A stretch of 64,000 nucleotides of DNA from an uncultured Flavobacteriaceae bacterium (GCA_947503005.1 CANNCA010000002.1:682001-746000), one strand, 5' to 3'; shown: positions 17,645 to 26,816, counted from the stretch's first letter. Numbers and translations: made by a program. The notes: generated by a model from the sequence alone, not told the origin.

Positions 17645-17678
17645 AAAAGGCCTAAGAAAATTCTCTTAGGCCTTTTTT
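17645..17678. terminator. Bidirectional intrinsic terminator
   Basis: A 13-bp stem (AAAAGGCCTAAGA with TCTTAGGCCTTTT), a 6-base loop AAATTC and a following T tract. It serves both the upstream plus-strand membrane protein and the convergent T9SS repeat protein. Confidence 0.92.
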
Positions 17679-17700
17679 CATAAACAACAAGGAATTCAAA

Positions 17701-20076
17701 TTATCTAATGATTACTTTTTTAGTTGTAACGTTGGTTCCATCGTTTACGCTAACCAAGTATATTCCGCTAGGAATACCCCTAACATCAAAGGATAGTCCT
17801 TCTTCATTATTTCTTCTCATTTTTTTTGTAATATCATTACCACCGAAATCAAAAAGTGAAACTTTGACCTTTCTAACATCAGTAGATCCAACTGAAATGT
17901 TCAACTTGTCCGACGAAGGGTTTGGAAACAAACTTACCGAAGTTTTACCACTCACAGGTACAGTACGAACGACCTCAACGGGATTCGACAAATCAAAACA
18001 ACCCATCAGATTATGAGCGTTCAAATCCATCTCGGCACCTACTAGTCCATCTTCGTATCTCAAATACCAAATCAAACAAGTACCGGCACCAGCACCGTCG
18101 AAGTTCACACCTTCTACGGCTTCCATCGTTGGTGGAAGTCCGAGGATTTTACCTTGGTCGTCGGTAATCACGAATGTACTATTGGTTCCCGTGCGATCCC
18201 CTTCTAAAGAAAGTCCAGATACCATATCAGGTGCCCCATCAACGTTGAAGGCAAACGGCCCACCGAGCAGTTCGCCAGCTTCCGGCTGGTTTCTCGTCAC
18301 TGTTACATAGTCATCCGAAAAATCATAGGTCCCTACAAGATCCGTCATGGCATTGTTTCCGACTTCCAATCCTGTCAGACCATCTGCATAAGCAAGGTTC
18401 CATATTAAACAGGTTCCTGCTCCCGCACCATCGAAATTCACGGCTTCCGCTGTAGGTGGGAGTCCTAAAATCTCCCCTGCTGTAGAGGTAACGACCCATT
18501 GCATATTCGGGCCTACTGCATTTTCGGCACTAACGTTGCTAACATGGTCAGCCACTCCGTCACCAACGCAAAATGAATAATCATCCTCCGACAAGGTTCC
18601 TCCATTAACGGCAACTGCATCTGTACGTACTACCTCAACAGGATTCGACAAATCGAAACAGCCCATAAGATCATTCGCATTAAGGCCCATCTCGGCACCT
18701 ATTAACCCATCCTCATATCTCAAATACCAAATCAAACATGTACCGGCACCTGCACCATCGAAGTTTACACCTTCTACTGCTTCCAGTGTTGGCGGCAATC
18801 CTAAAATTTTTCCTTGATCGTCAGTGATTACCCAGCTGCTGTTAGTGCCGGAGCGTTCGCCATCAAGTGAGAGACCATTTACCATATCAGGAGTACCGTC
18901 AACATCAAATGAAAATGGACCACCTAACAGCTCTCCGGCTTCGGGTTTACTTCTGGTAACGGTGACATAGTCTTTCGAGAAGTCATGCGTGCCTTCTAGG
19001 TCGGCCACATTTTTACCTCCTTCCAATCCTTCAAGTCCGTCCGCATAAGATAGATACCAAATCAAGCATACGCCTGCCCCAGCCTCATCAAAGTTGACAG
19101 CTTCGGGTGTCGGTGGAAGCCCTAGGATGACTCCTTCTGGGGAGGTAACCACCCACTGACCATTGGGGCCACTTGCCCCTTCAACGCTCACTTTTGATAC
19201 ATGGTCGGCGGTTCCATCAACACAAAAATAAAAATCATCTTCGTTGAGGGAGCCGCCCTCTACGGTTACAGTTTGTGTACGTACCACTTCAACAGGGTTC
19301 GACAAATCATAACAACCCATTAGGTCATTCGCGTTTAATCCCATCTTTGCACCTACCAAGCCATCTTCATATCTTAAATACCAAATCAAACATGTACCAG
19401 TACCAGCACCGTCGAAGTTCACACCTTCTACGGCTTCCATCGTTGGTGGAAGTCCGAGGATTTTACCTTGGTCGTCGGTAATCACGAATGTACTATTGGT
19501 TCCCGTGCGATCCCCTTCTAAAGAAAGTCCAGATACCATATCAGGTGCCCCATCAACGTTGAAGGCAAACGGCCCACCGAGCAGTTCGCCAGCTTCCGGC
19601 TGGTTTCTCGTCACTGTTACATAGTCATCCGAAAAATCATAGGTCCCTACAAGATCCGTCATGGCATTGTTTCCGACTTCCAATCCTGTCAGACCATCTG
19701 CATAAGCAAGGTTCCATATTAAACAGGTTCCTGCTCCCGCACCTTCGAAATTCACGGCTTCCGCTGTAGGTGGGAGTCCTAAAATCTCCCCTGCTGTAGA
19801 GGTAACGACCCATTGCATATTCGGGCCTACTGCATTTTCGGCACTAACGTTGCTAACATGGTCAGCCACTCCGTCACCAACGCAAAATGAATAATCATCC
19901 TCCGACAAGGTTCCGCCATTGATTTCTTCCTCTTCAATTGCCCCAACCGAGGCAACAGTGTTCGCCATTGTCATATTTGGCGAGAAGGTCATTAAAAGCA
20001 GCAATAGTGCTCCGCTCCATTCAAATCGGATTAATCCGTTGTTCGAATTATTAAAATAGTGTAATGCTCTTTTCAT
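17701..20076 (-). CDS. T9SS-exported protein of six ~108-residue repeats with type A sorting tail
   Basis: Numbers below use the 799-residue track ORF. A signal peptide (GALLLLLMTFSPNMTMAN) is followed by six tandem modules of about 105-110 residues, alternating types A (61-167, 276-384, 497-603) and B (168-275, 385-493, 604-713). Each module contains ILGLPPT and a CLIW-x-L-x-Y-x-DGL core; A modules open with GG(T/S)L(S/N)EDD, B modules with PEAGELLGGPF. Residues about 719-799 form a T9SS type A sorting domain (SLFPNPSSDKLNI to VTTKKVIIR). The product should be secreted and cell-surface attached. Function of the modules is unknown to me; adhesion or ligand binding is conceivable. The track start is GTG at 20100; the ATG at 20076 is preferred because it opens the signal peptide directly. 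Confidence 0.85.
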   Translation of the reverse strand: MKRALHYFNNSNNGLIRFEWSGALLLLLMTFSPNMTMANTVASVGAIEEEEINGGTLSEDDYSFCVGDGVADHVSNVSAENAVGPNMQWVVTSTAGEILGLPPTAEAVNFEGAGAGTCLIWNLAYADGLTGLEVGNNAMTDLVGTYDFSDDYVTVTRNQPEAGELLGGPFAFNVDGAPDMVSGLSLEGDRTGTNSTFVITDDQGKILGLPPTMEAVEGVNFDGAGTGTCLIWYLRYEDGLVGAKMGLNANDLMGCYDLSNPVEVVRTQTVTVEGGSLNEDDFYFCVDGTADHVSKVSVEGASGPNGQWVVTSPEGVILGLPPTPEAVNFDEAGAGVCLIWYLSYADGLEGLEGGKNVADLEGTHDFSKDYVTVTRSKPEAGELLGGPFSFDVDGTPDMVNGLSLDGERSGTNSSWVITDDQGKILGLPPTLEAVEGVNFDGAGAGTCLIWYLRYEDGLIGAEMGLNANDLMGCFDLSNPVEVVRTDAVAVNGGTLSEDDYSFCVGDGVADHVSNVSAENAVGPNMQWVVTSTAGEILGLPPTAEAVNFDGAGAGTCLIWNLAYADGLTGLEVGNNAMTDLVGTYDFSDDYVTVTRNQPEAGELLGGPFAFNVDGAPDMVSGLSLEGDRTGTNSTFVITDDQGKILGLPPTMEAVEGVNFDGAGAGTCLIWYLRYEDGLVGAEMDLNAHNLMGCFDLSNPVEVVRTVPVSGKTSVSLFPNPSSDKLNISVGSTDVRKVKVSLFDFGGNDITKKMRRNNEEGLSFDVRGIPSGIYLVSVNDGTNVTTKKVIIR
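18088..18600. repeat. Near-identical internal direct repeat, copy 1 (~513 bp)
   Basis: This block recurs at 19402-19914 with an offset of exactly 1314 bases and only a few mismatches by eye (for example CACCATCG against CACCTTCG). It covers most of modules A3 and B3, while the middle A2-B2 block is clearly diverged. Confidence 0.9.
19402..19914. repeat. Near-identical internal direct repeat, copy 2 (~513 bp)
   Basis: Partner of 18088-18600, covering most of modules A1 and B1. The near identity, including synonymous positions, points to recent duplication or gene conversion between the outer module pairs. Confidence 0.9.
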
Positions 20077-20317
20077 AGTTTTAATTTTTAGATTATACAC
20101 AAACTAAATTCTATAAAATGAAAGCGAGATCACAAAAACATAAACTTTGAAGCAACTTCTGTTAGTATTATGTGACCTTTTCGACTAGCTATACGAAGGT
20201 TTTCGTCAAAGACCACCTGAACATAACTGTTTTAAGCATTAATCACTGTTTAGTTATTTTTAGTTCCCTGTGATGTTTGTGTGATACTTTTTAACTTCTT
20301 TCGTAACCAAGTTCATT

Positions 20318-21016
20318 ATGAAACAGATACTTATTATTGAGGATGATCCAGAAATCATCAAATTGCTGGAAATACATATCACCGATTTAATTTACACAAC
20401 CTCGAAAGCCATGGATGGCGAGATCGGACTCCAAATGGCACTGGAGAATGACTACGATCTCATCTTGTTGGATTTAACACTACCTTCTATGGATGGTGTA
20501 GAAATATGTAAGAAGCTTAGAAAGGTTAAAAACACCCCAGTGATTATGCTTACGGCTAAATCGGAAGAAATCGACAGGGTTCTAGGTTTGGAAATAGGTG
20601 CGGATGATTACATTACAAAACCCTTCAGTATTCGTGAGCTTTTGGCACGCGTTAAAGCGGTAATGAGAAGAACGGATGTCTCGAAGATTGGAAGGGAAAA
20701 TACCACGGCTATTTCTGCAGAAGGATTGCTTATCGATATCGACAAACGAAAAGTTGTTTTGGATGATAAAAAAGTGGAGCTCTCACCGAAGGAATTTGAA
20801 CTTTTGGTGTTAATGGCTTCCAACCCGGGTAGGAATTATACTAGAACAGAGTTATTGGATATGATATGGGGTTATAATTTTGATGGCTACGAGCACACGG
20901 TGAATTCACATATAAACCGACTTCGAGCGAAAATAGAATCAGATATGGCGAACCCAACCTTTATTTTAACCACTTGGGGTGTAGGATACAAGTTTAACGA
21001 AGATATTGCTATATGA
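20318..21016 (+). CDS. OmpR/PhoB-family response regulator
   Basis: The 232 residues are a receiver (acidic EDD near 8-10, DLILLDLTLPSMDG with the phospho-Asp near 53, Lys in DYITKPFS near 102) followed by a winged-helix DNA-binding domain. That domain contains KKVELSPKEFELLVLMASNPGRNYTRTELL and HTVNSHINRLRAKIE ending in TTWGVGYKF. It would bind DNA as a dimer after phosphorylation. The sensor kinase overlaps it by 4 bases (ATGA), so the pair is translationally coupled. The target genes cannot be read from this window. Confidence 0.95.
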   Translation: MKQILIIEDDPEIIKLLEIHITDLIYTTSKAMDGEIGLQMALENDYDLILLDLTLPSMDGVEICKKLRKVKNTPVIMLTAKSEEIDRVLGLEIGADDYITKPFSIRELLARVKAVMRRTDVSKIGRENTTAISAEGLLIDIDKRKVVLDDKKVELSPKEFELLVLMASNPGRNYTRTELLDMIWGYNFDGYEHTVNSHINRLRAKIESDMANPTFILTTWGVGYKFNEDIAI

Positions 21017-22506
21017 GCAACAAGTCTAAGACGCTAACCCCAAAATTGGTCAAGAAATTATGGGCGGCATTCATTTTATTGGTGCTATTGATGGGTGCTT
21101 CGTATATCGGAATTACCAGTTATTTTGCCAATATGCACCATCAAGAAACAGCACAACGCCTTGATGCCGAAGTGGCAAACCATGTCATTGCCGAAAAGTT
21201 CAATGATGCTTCCCCTTTCTTGGAAGATGGCAGTGTGAACAAACCGTTGTTCGGTGATTTAATGCATGACATGATGGCCGTGAATCGGGGGATTGAGGTG
21301 TATTTACTGGATGATGTTGGTTCAATTTTATACTCAGTAGTACTTGATCCGAATGATAAGGACGCCACCAAAAACGTTTCACTGGAACCAATCAATTCAT
21401 TCATTGCTGATAAAGGTGAAAACTTCATATTAGGTGATGATCCCAGAAATCCAGGAGAACAAAAGATATTCTCTGCGGCTCCATACTCGATTGACGGACA
21501 TCATGGTTTTATATATATCATTCTTGCCGGAAGTAAATTTCAAGAAGTGAGCAGTACCCTAATGGGCCAGTATTTCGCCAAATTAGGCCTTGGTGCTTTT
21601 TTATTAACCATGCTGTTTTCTGTGTTGATTGGATTATTGGCCATATGGTTTTTGACCAAAAATCTTCGTGTCATTACAGGTACGGTAAGGCGTTTTCAAG
21701 AAGGTGATTTGACTGCCCGAATTGAAAATCCAAATGAATCTGATATTTCGATTTTTGCAAATTCGTTTAATGAAATGGCAGATTCTATAGTGGGAAATAT
21801 GGATAGGATGCAATCTGTAGATTTATTACGTAGAGAACTGATTGCCAATGTTTCACATGATTTGAGAACTCCGCTTGCAGTTTTAAAGGGATATATAGAA
21901 ACCCTGCAAATGAAAAGGGATACCTTATCGGAAAAAGACAAACAAGAATACCTTCAAATCACTCATGACAATGTAGATAAATTATCAAAATTGATCAATC
22001 AGTTGTTTGAGTACTCCAAGTTGGAGGCAGAACAAGTAGTACCTGTGAAAGAACCTTTTTCAATCACCGAACTATCGCATGACTTGATCGCTAAGTTCAA
22101 GGTGTTGGCAGAAAAGAAACAAATAGCGTTGGAAATGGAAAGACCAGAAGAAAACAATATGGTATTCGCAGATGTCAGTCTTGTAGAACGCGCGCTACAA
22201 AATCTCATTGAAAATGCCATAAAATACACCGAGCCAAAAGGAAAGGTAACGCTTTCCTTGCGGAAAAAAGGTAAGAATATTGAAATCAATATTACAGATA
22301 CCGGTTCTGGAATACCTGTAAATGAGCAACCTTTTATCTTTGATCGATATAAACAGGTCAATGAAAGTGCGAAAAGACAAGGTTCTGGTTTAGGTTTGGC
22401 AATCGTAAAAAAGATTATGGAACTGCATGATACTACTATTACCGTCTTAAGTAAGCCTAAAGAAGGTAGTTCGTTTGTTTTCAATTTACCTGCTTATCAG
22501 GTTTAA
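21013..22506 (+). CDS. Membrane sensor histidine kinase with HAMP domain
   Basis: The 497 residues have a first membrane helix (AAFILLVLLMGASYIGITSYF, near 15-35), a periplasmic sensor of about 150 residues, a second helix (LGAFLLTMLFSVLIGLLAIWFL, near 195) and a HAMP domain (RVITGTVRRFQEGDLTARI). HisKA (VSHDLRTPLAVLKGY) and HATPase (NLIENAIKY, DTGSGIP, GSGLGLAIVKK) domains follow. It is the cognate kinase of the overlapping OmpR-type regulator. The periplasmic sensor is not a family I can name, so the signal is unknown. Confidence 0.95.
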   Translation: MSNKSKTLTPKLVKKLWAAFILLVLLMGASYIGITSYFANMHHQETAQRLDAEVANHVIAEKFNDASPFLEDGSVNKPLFGDLMHDMMAVNRGIEVYLLDDVGSILYSVVLDPNDKDATKNVSLEPINSFIADKGENFILGDDPRNPGEQKIFSAAPYSIDGHHGFIYIILAGSKFQEVSSTLMGQYFAKLGLGAFLLTMLFSVLIGLLAIWFLTKNLRVITGTVRRFQEGDLTARIENPNESDISIFANSFNEMADSIVGNMDRMQSVDLLRRELIANVSHDLRTPLAVLKGYIETLQMKRDTLSEKDKQEYLQITHDNVDKLSKLINQLFEYSKLEAEQVVPVKEPFSITELSHDLIAKFKVLAEKKQIALEMERPEENNMVFADVSLVERALQNLIENAIKYTEPKGKVTLSLRKKGKNIEINITDTGSGIPVNEQPFIFDRYKQVNESAKRQGSGLGLAIVKKIMELHDTTITVLSKPKEGSSFVFNLPAYQV

Positions 22507-22530
22507 ACGAAAATTATTGATATGAAAGGG

Positions 22531-22566
22531 AAACCCCGATTATTACATCGTGGTTTGTTATTTTTA
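22531..22566 (+). terminator. Probable terminator of the two-component operon
   Basis: AAACC-C-CGAT pairs with ATCG-T-GGTTT around the loop TATTAC, with one internal mismatch, followed by GTTATTTTT. It starts 25 bases after the kinase stop. Confidence 0.5.
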
Positions 22567-22598
22567 TAAAGGATTGGAAAATAATTCGCTATCCTTTG

Positions 22599-23108
22599 TT
22601 ACTTCAAATTCATGCTGTCTTGCGTAACAGGATAGTTTCCGATATGCCATTCCCAAACTTTATTGTCAGTGCTAATATATTCATTGAACTCCACGGGTCC
22701 CTTCTTATGGTATTCCCTCCAAAATTTAATTTTTCCACTTTTCAATTCCACCACGGCTATTCCTGTATCAGCGGTTTCTTTTCCATAACTGAAGGTAAAT
22801 TCACATGCCCCGGTTTGGCTTTTGAAATCAAACCATAAATGATGAAAAATCATTTTGTGTTCATTTGTCAGTTCATCAAAATAAGGTCTTAGCTGCTCAT
22901 GACCTTTGTAATATTGAGTATTTGGTGGTTCCATGAAAATGGCATCTTTGTCGAAGCTGCTCAGCGCCAAAATTGTATTTTGAGTTGACCATCCCTCTGC
23001 AACATTATTCATTAATAATTCAAAATCATTATAATCAACTTCGGTCTTTTCTTTACAGGAAATTAGAAGAAGACCAATACAGATAGCAATTAGTATCCAA
23101 TTTTTCAT
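22599..23108 (-). CDS. NTF2-like (SnoaL/DUF4440-type) lipoprotein
   Basis: The 169 residues begin with a lipoprotein signal (LIAICIGLLLISC, Cys18). The mature part resembles the NTF2-like cone fold: a first helix (DYNDFELLMNNVAEGWSTQN), FDKDAIFMEPPNTQYYKGHEQLRPYFDEL, and strands with FWREYH at the end. Such folds serve as small ligand pockets or as catalytic domains; no catalytic residues can be assigned. It is read on the minus strand, convergent with the two-component operon, and directly downstream of the MoxR-type ATPase gene. Confidence 0.75.
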   Translation of the reverse strand: MKNWILIAICIGLLLISCKEKTEVDYNDFELLMNNVAEGWSTQNTILALSSFDKDAIFMEPPNTQYYKGHEQLRPYFDELTNEHKMIFHHLWFDFKSQTGACEFTFSYGKETADTGIAVVELKSGKIKFWREYHKKGPVEFNEYISTDNKVWEWHIGNYPVTQDSMNLK

Positions 23109-23141
23109 TTTTTTGATAATGTATATAACTTCGGGGGTATT

Positions 23142-24614
23142 TTATAATCCGCTTATAAAACTTCCGTAAAGATCTTTGAACTGATAGCCCTCCGAAAAAC
23201 GATGTCTGCTCAGTTTTTTATGAGAGACCAATCCCCAAAGCAGCAATTCCTTTAGGAAATAAGTATCCTCTATCGTAAAATCAGATTGGTAATCTCTTAT
23301 AAGCTTATTGAGTTCTGGAATACTATCTAAACTTCTCTTATATTCTTCATCCGTAAAATCATCCAAAAGCTCGAAAGCTTCACTTTGTTGAAAGAACCAA
23401 GACAACAAATCGTCATAAGGCGTTTCTTCATCCTTACGCTCTAACTTGTTGATCTTTGGGAAATACACCGGAAATAATGATTTAACCGCATCGTCAATCA
23501 AAATAGCAGCAACACCGTCAGCTCCCTCCTGCTCTCCTTCGTATACCAATTCAATTTTACCGGTTATTGCGGGAATCACACCCAAGAAATCGCTTAATCT
23601 CACTATAGTACTTTCCGCACCTGTCTGCAACGCTCTTCTTTCGGCAGTACTCAACAAATTTTCAAAAGCCGTAATACTCGTACGTGCACTTACCCCACTC
23701 TTAGCATCGACATATTCGCTGTTACGGGCCTCAAAACTAATTTGTTCCAATAAATCTTTGGCGATATCGGGTACATAAACGGCATCGGATTGACGCTTAT
23801 CGAGATTTGATTCCTGAGCCGTTATTTTTCGGGCCGTTTCAATATCATCGGGATAATGCGTTAATATTTGAGAACCTATTCGATCCTTCAATGGTGTCAC
23901 GATACTACCCCTATTGGTGTAATCCTCTGGATTTGCTGTAAATACAAATTGTAAATCCAACGGAAGTCTTAATTTGAAGCCTCGAATCTGTATATCGCCT
24001 TCCTCTAAAATATTGAATAATGATACCTGAATTCTTGCCTGCAAATCGGGCAGTTCATTAATGACAAAAATACAGCGGTTCGCACGCGGAATCATTCCGA
24101 AATGGATGACGCGGTCATCGGCGTATGATAATTTGAGGTTCGCAGCTTTTATTGGGTCGACATCTCCTATTAAATCCGCAACTGTTACATCGGGTGTAGC
24201 CAGTTTTTCATAAAAGCGTTCATCACGATGTAACCAGCTTATTGGAGTATCATCCCCTTTTTCTTTTATAAGCTCCAAAGCATATCTTGACATCGGTTTC
24301 AAGGGATCGTCATTGATTTCTGAACCTTCGACTACCGGAATATATTCATCCAACAAATTGACCATAAGGCGTGCCAATCGCGTCTTGGCTTGACCACGAA
24401 GGCCTAATAAATTGATATTGTGTCTTGATAAAATCGCTCTTTCCAGTTCCGGAATTACCGAGTCCTCGTACCCCCAAACTCCTACGAAAGCATCCTCACC
24501 TTTCTTTATTTTCTCGCGTAGGTTATCACGGAGTTCGTCTTTGATACTTTTTGATTGGTAACCCGCGGCTTTTAACCCGCCAAGGGTTTTTATTTTACTG
24601 TGATCTAATTTCAT
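23142..24614 (-). CDS. MoxR / Mg-chelatase I-like AAA ATPase
   Basis: This is a 490-residue AAA+ ATPase. The nucleotide-binding loop reads LLGLRGQAKTRLARLM (about 70-85 from the chosen start) and Walker B is CIFVINELPD. A sensor region (LQFVFTANPEDYTNRG) and DRIGSQILTHYP follow. The ORF track starts at GTG/TTG-type codons at 24689; the ATG at 24614 (MKLDHSKIKTL) has AAGAGAA upstream and begins the conserved region, so it is preferred. The VWA-domain gene lies directly upstream on the same strand. By analogy to MoxR-VWA and RavA-ViaA pairs, the two probably act as a chaperone or metal-insertion machine (inference). Confidence 0.85.
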   Translation of the reverse strand: MKLDHSKIKTLGGLKAAGYQSKSIKDELRDNLREKIKKGEDAFVGVWGYEDSVIPELERAILSRHNINLLGLRGQAKTRLARLMVNLLDEYIPVVEGSEINDDPLKPMSRYALELIKEKGDDTPISWLHRDERFYEKLATPDVTVADLIGDVDPIKAANLKLSYADDRVIHFGMIPRANRCIFVINELPDLQARIQVSLFNILEEGDIQIRGFKLRLPLDLQFVFTANPEDYTNRGSIVTPLKDRIGSQILTHYPDDIETARKITAQESNLDKRQSDAVYVPDIAKDLLEQISFEARNSEYVDAKSGVSARTSITAFENLLSTAERRALQTGAESTIVRLSDFLGVIPAITGKIELVYEGEQEGADGVAAILIDDAVKSLFPVYFPKINKLERKDEETPYDDLLSWFFQQSEAFELLDDFTDEEYKRSLDSIPELNKLIRDYQSDFTIEDTYFLKELLLWGLVSHKKLSRHRFSEGYQFKDLYGSFISGL

Positions 24615-24766
24615 ATAATTCTCTTTCGCAATTTTGTTTTTAGCATTGTTTTGAATGATTTTGGATGTTTTCGGAATCCGCCAAAACATCGCCTTACCCT
24701 AATTTAAAGGGTAATTTTTCAATTCAACTTTCTTATTTTATTCTTTCGTGCTGCGTACGTCGTACC

Positions 24767-25930
24767 TCATTTCAACCTTTTTCTTCGATTCGATTCATAA
24801 TCCTCAAAAATCATTTCTCCTAGACCTTTTAATCCCGTAAAGAACGCTTTCCCTTTGTTCGCCTCCGTAAAGTGACGAATGAACTGCATCAGATAGGGGT
24901 CTTGGGCAATCATAAAAGTAGTTATAGGAATATGTAATTTTCTAGCCTGGCGGGCCATATTGTAACATTTCTCAACTATGAAATCATCTAGACCCACACT
25001 GTTCTTATAATACGTGCCGTCCGGCATGCGCAAACAACTGGGTTTGCCATCGGTTATCATGAAAATCTGTTTGTTGGTATTTCGTTTTCTACGGAGCATG
25101 TCCATAGCCAATTGTAAACCCGCTACGGTATTGGTGTGATACGGACCTACTTTCAAATAAGGCAAGTCTTTTATAGGAATTGGCCATGCATCATTTCCGA
25201 ATACCAGAATATCCAGTGTGTCCTTAGGATATCGCGTTGTTATTAATTCGGCCAAAGCCATCGCCACCTTTTTCGCAGGTGTAATACGATCTTCGCCGTA
25301 TAGAATCATACTATGGCTGATGTCGATCATTAGAATCGTACTCATTTGAGCCTTGTAATGCGTGTCCTCAACAACCAGGTCTTCTTCACTTAAATTAAAA
25401 TTTCCGATGCCGTGATTGATTTGGGCATTTTTCAAACTCTCGGTCATCGAGATATGCTCTAGTCCATCACCATAGCGGTATTCTCGAAAATCACCTGTAT
25501 GCTCATCACCTTGACCCGATTTACCGGTTTTATGGTTCCCTGCCCCACTTCGTTTAAGTTTTCCAAAAATTTGATCTAAAGCGCGTTGGCGTATGATACG
25601 CTCCATTTTTGCAGTGATGGAAATCGCTCCGTTTCCGTCACCATCTTGTCTTTCTTTCCCCTCTTCTCCCATTTCGCCTCCTCCATCTTCAAACTCTTCT
25701 CTGATATAGCCCTTTGCTTTTAAATCTTCGATAAAATCATCAATGGTATAATCGTCTGTGGTTAAGTCATATTCTTTATCCAATTCGCGCAACCAATCGA
25801 TAGCCTCATCAAAATCACCGGAAGTATGGGTGATGAGTTCTTGAAAAATATCGAAAAGTTTATCGAAAGGAGCTAAGTCCGGTGCTTCGTAGGTTGCAAA
25901 CCGGAATCCTTTTCTTGTATTCATAGCCAT
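24767..25930 (-). CDS. VWA-domain protein, partner of the MoxR-like ATPase
   Basis: The 387 residues have an acidic Glu/Gly-rich linker (DGGGEMGEEGKERQDGDGN, near 100) and a C-terminal von Willebrand A domain whose MIDAS motif is IDISHSM (D-x-S-x-S, near 203). MFGN-type and ITDGKPS segments follow. It lacks signal peptide and membrane helices, so it is cytosolic. This architecture is typical of the CoxE/ViaA-like partner of MoxR ATPases. It is the first gene of the pair; about 150 bases separate it from the ATPase start, including a TTACCCT/AGGGTAA hairpin. Confidence 0.85.
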   Translation of the reverse strand: MAMNTRKGFRFATYEAPDLAPFDKLFDIFQELITHTSGDFDEAIDWLRELDKEYDLTTDDYTIDDFIEDLKAKGYIREEFEDGGGEMGEEGKERQDGDGNGAISITAKMERIIRQRALDQIFGKLKRSGAGNHKTGKSGQGDEHTGDFREYRYGDGLEHISMTESLKNAQINHGIGNFNLSEEDLVVEDTHYKAQMSTILMIDISHSMILYGEDRITPAKKVAMALAELITTRYPKDTLDILVFGNDAWPIPIKDLPYLKVGPYHTNTVAGLQLAMDMLRRKRNTNKQIFMITDGKPSCLRMPDGTYYKNSVGLDDFIVEKCYNMARQARKLHIPITTFMIAQDPYLMQFIRHFTEANKGKAFFTGLKGLGEMIFEDYESNRRKRLK

Positions 25931-26009
25931 ACTATAAAAATACAGCTTTTAACAAATACCAACTTTGGTTTTAGGTAAAACTTAACGGTTTCGTTTAACT
26001 TCGTATTTC

Positions 26010-26816
26010 ATGCTAACAGACCAATATATCGGCTTTCTATCCACTCCTCCCCTTTGGGTCAATACCCAATTCGGTATTGAGCAATTCCTCTTTCCTGAAA
26101 TGGATTTATCCTCCTTTACGCCAAAACCTATTCCGAAGCGGATTCGATTGGGACATCAAATGGAATACGTTTGTAAGCAACTCATTGAATTTCAGCCCGA
26201 CTATGAAATTCTCTTGCACAACTTGCCTATTCGAGAAGGCAAGAAAACCATCGGGGAAATCGATTTTATTCTTCGGGATGTTCATTCCCGTAAAATCATA
26301 CATGTAGAACTGACTTATAAATTCTATATCATCAATCCAGAGATCAGCGAGCCGATACATCGGCTGATGGGACCTAATAAGCGAGATATGTTCTTCACTA
26401 AAATGGAGAAGATAAAGAATGAACAATTTCAACTACTGCATTCTCCTCAAGGAATTAAAGCTCTTGAAGCACTCGGAATTGAGCATAATGAAATTATACA
26501 TAGAGTTTGTTTTAAAGCCCAATTATTCAAATCGTATGGGGCTAACGCTTCACATATTCGCCCATTAAATAGTGATTGTGTTCGTGGGTACTGGATGCGC
26601 TTTGATGATTTCAATACTGTCGAATTTAGACAGAACCAATTCTACATTCCCTCTAAATCGGAATGGGTGATTGAACCACATGCCAAGGTTAAATGGAGTT
26701 CCTATTTTGAAACTCTGATGGAGGTTAATCTTCTTTTACTCAAAGAAAACGCACCCATGATCTGGATGAAAAAATCCGAAATGGAGTTTGAAAAGTTTTT
26801 TGTGGTTTGGTGGTGA
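26010..26816 (+). CDS. DUF1853 family protein, possible PD-(D/E)XK nuclease fold
   Basis: The 268 residues match DUF1853: an N-terminal WVNTQFGIEQF, the RLGHQMEYVCKQLIEF helix, LLHNLPIREGKKTIGEIDFIL and HVELTYKFYI. The arrangement E (in GHQMEYVC), GEID and VELTYKF resembles the E-xD-ExK active site of PD-(D/E)XK enzymes (pattern-based inference). The family function is not established. It is divergent from the VWA gene, with 79 bases between starts, and no repair or restriction gene is adjacent. Confidence 0.8.
   Translation: MLTDQYIGFLSTPPLWVNTQFGIEQFLFPEMDLSSFTPKPIPKRIRLGHQMEYVCKQLIEFQPDYEILLHNLPIREGKKTIGEIDFILRDVHSRKIIHVELTYKFYIINPEISEPIHRLMGPNKRDMFFTKMEKIKNEQFQLLHSPQGIKALEALGIEHNEIIHRVCFKAQLFKSYGANASHIRPLNSDCVRGYWMRFDDFNTVEFRQNQFYIPSKSEWVIEPHAKVKWSSYFETLMEVNLLLLKENAPMIWMKKSEMEFEKFFVVWW

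Noticed and set aside
17922-19481. Plus-strand ORFs 17922..18167 and 19275..19481 over the repeat protein
   Set aside because: They are mirror images of the repeated minus-strand coding DNA and share sequence with each other only because the underlying repeat does; no RBS or family match.
18088-19914. Long direct repeats considered as CRISPR or mobile element
   Set aside because: The units are 500 bases or more, in frame with the coding sequence and without spacers, terminal inverted repeats or transposase.
21999-22484. 161-residue minus-strand ORF over the histidine kinase
   Set aside because: Antisense to conserved HATPase motifs; Ser/Phe-rich composition typical of shadow ORFs.
24694-24714. 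TTACCCT/AGGGTAA hairpin as a terminator for the VWA gene
   Set aside because: The T tract lies on the plus-strand side only, so it would not terminate the minus-strand transcript.
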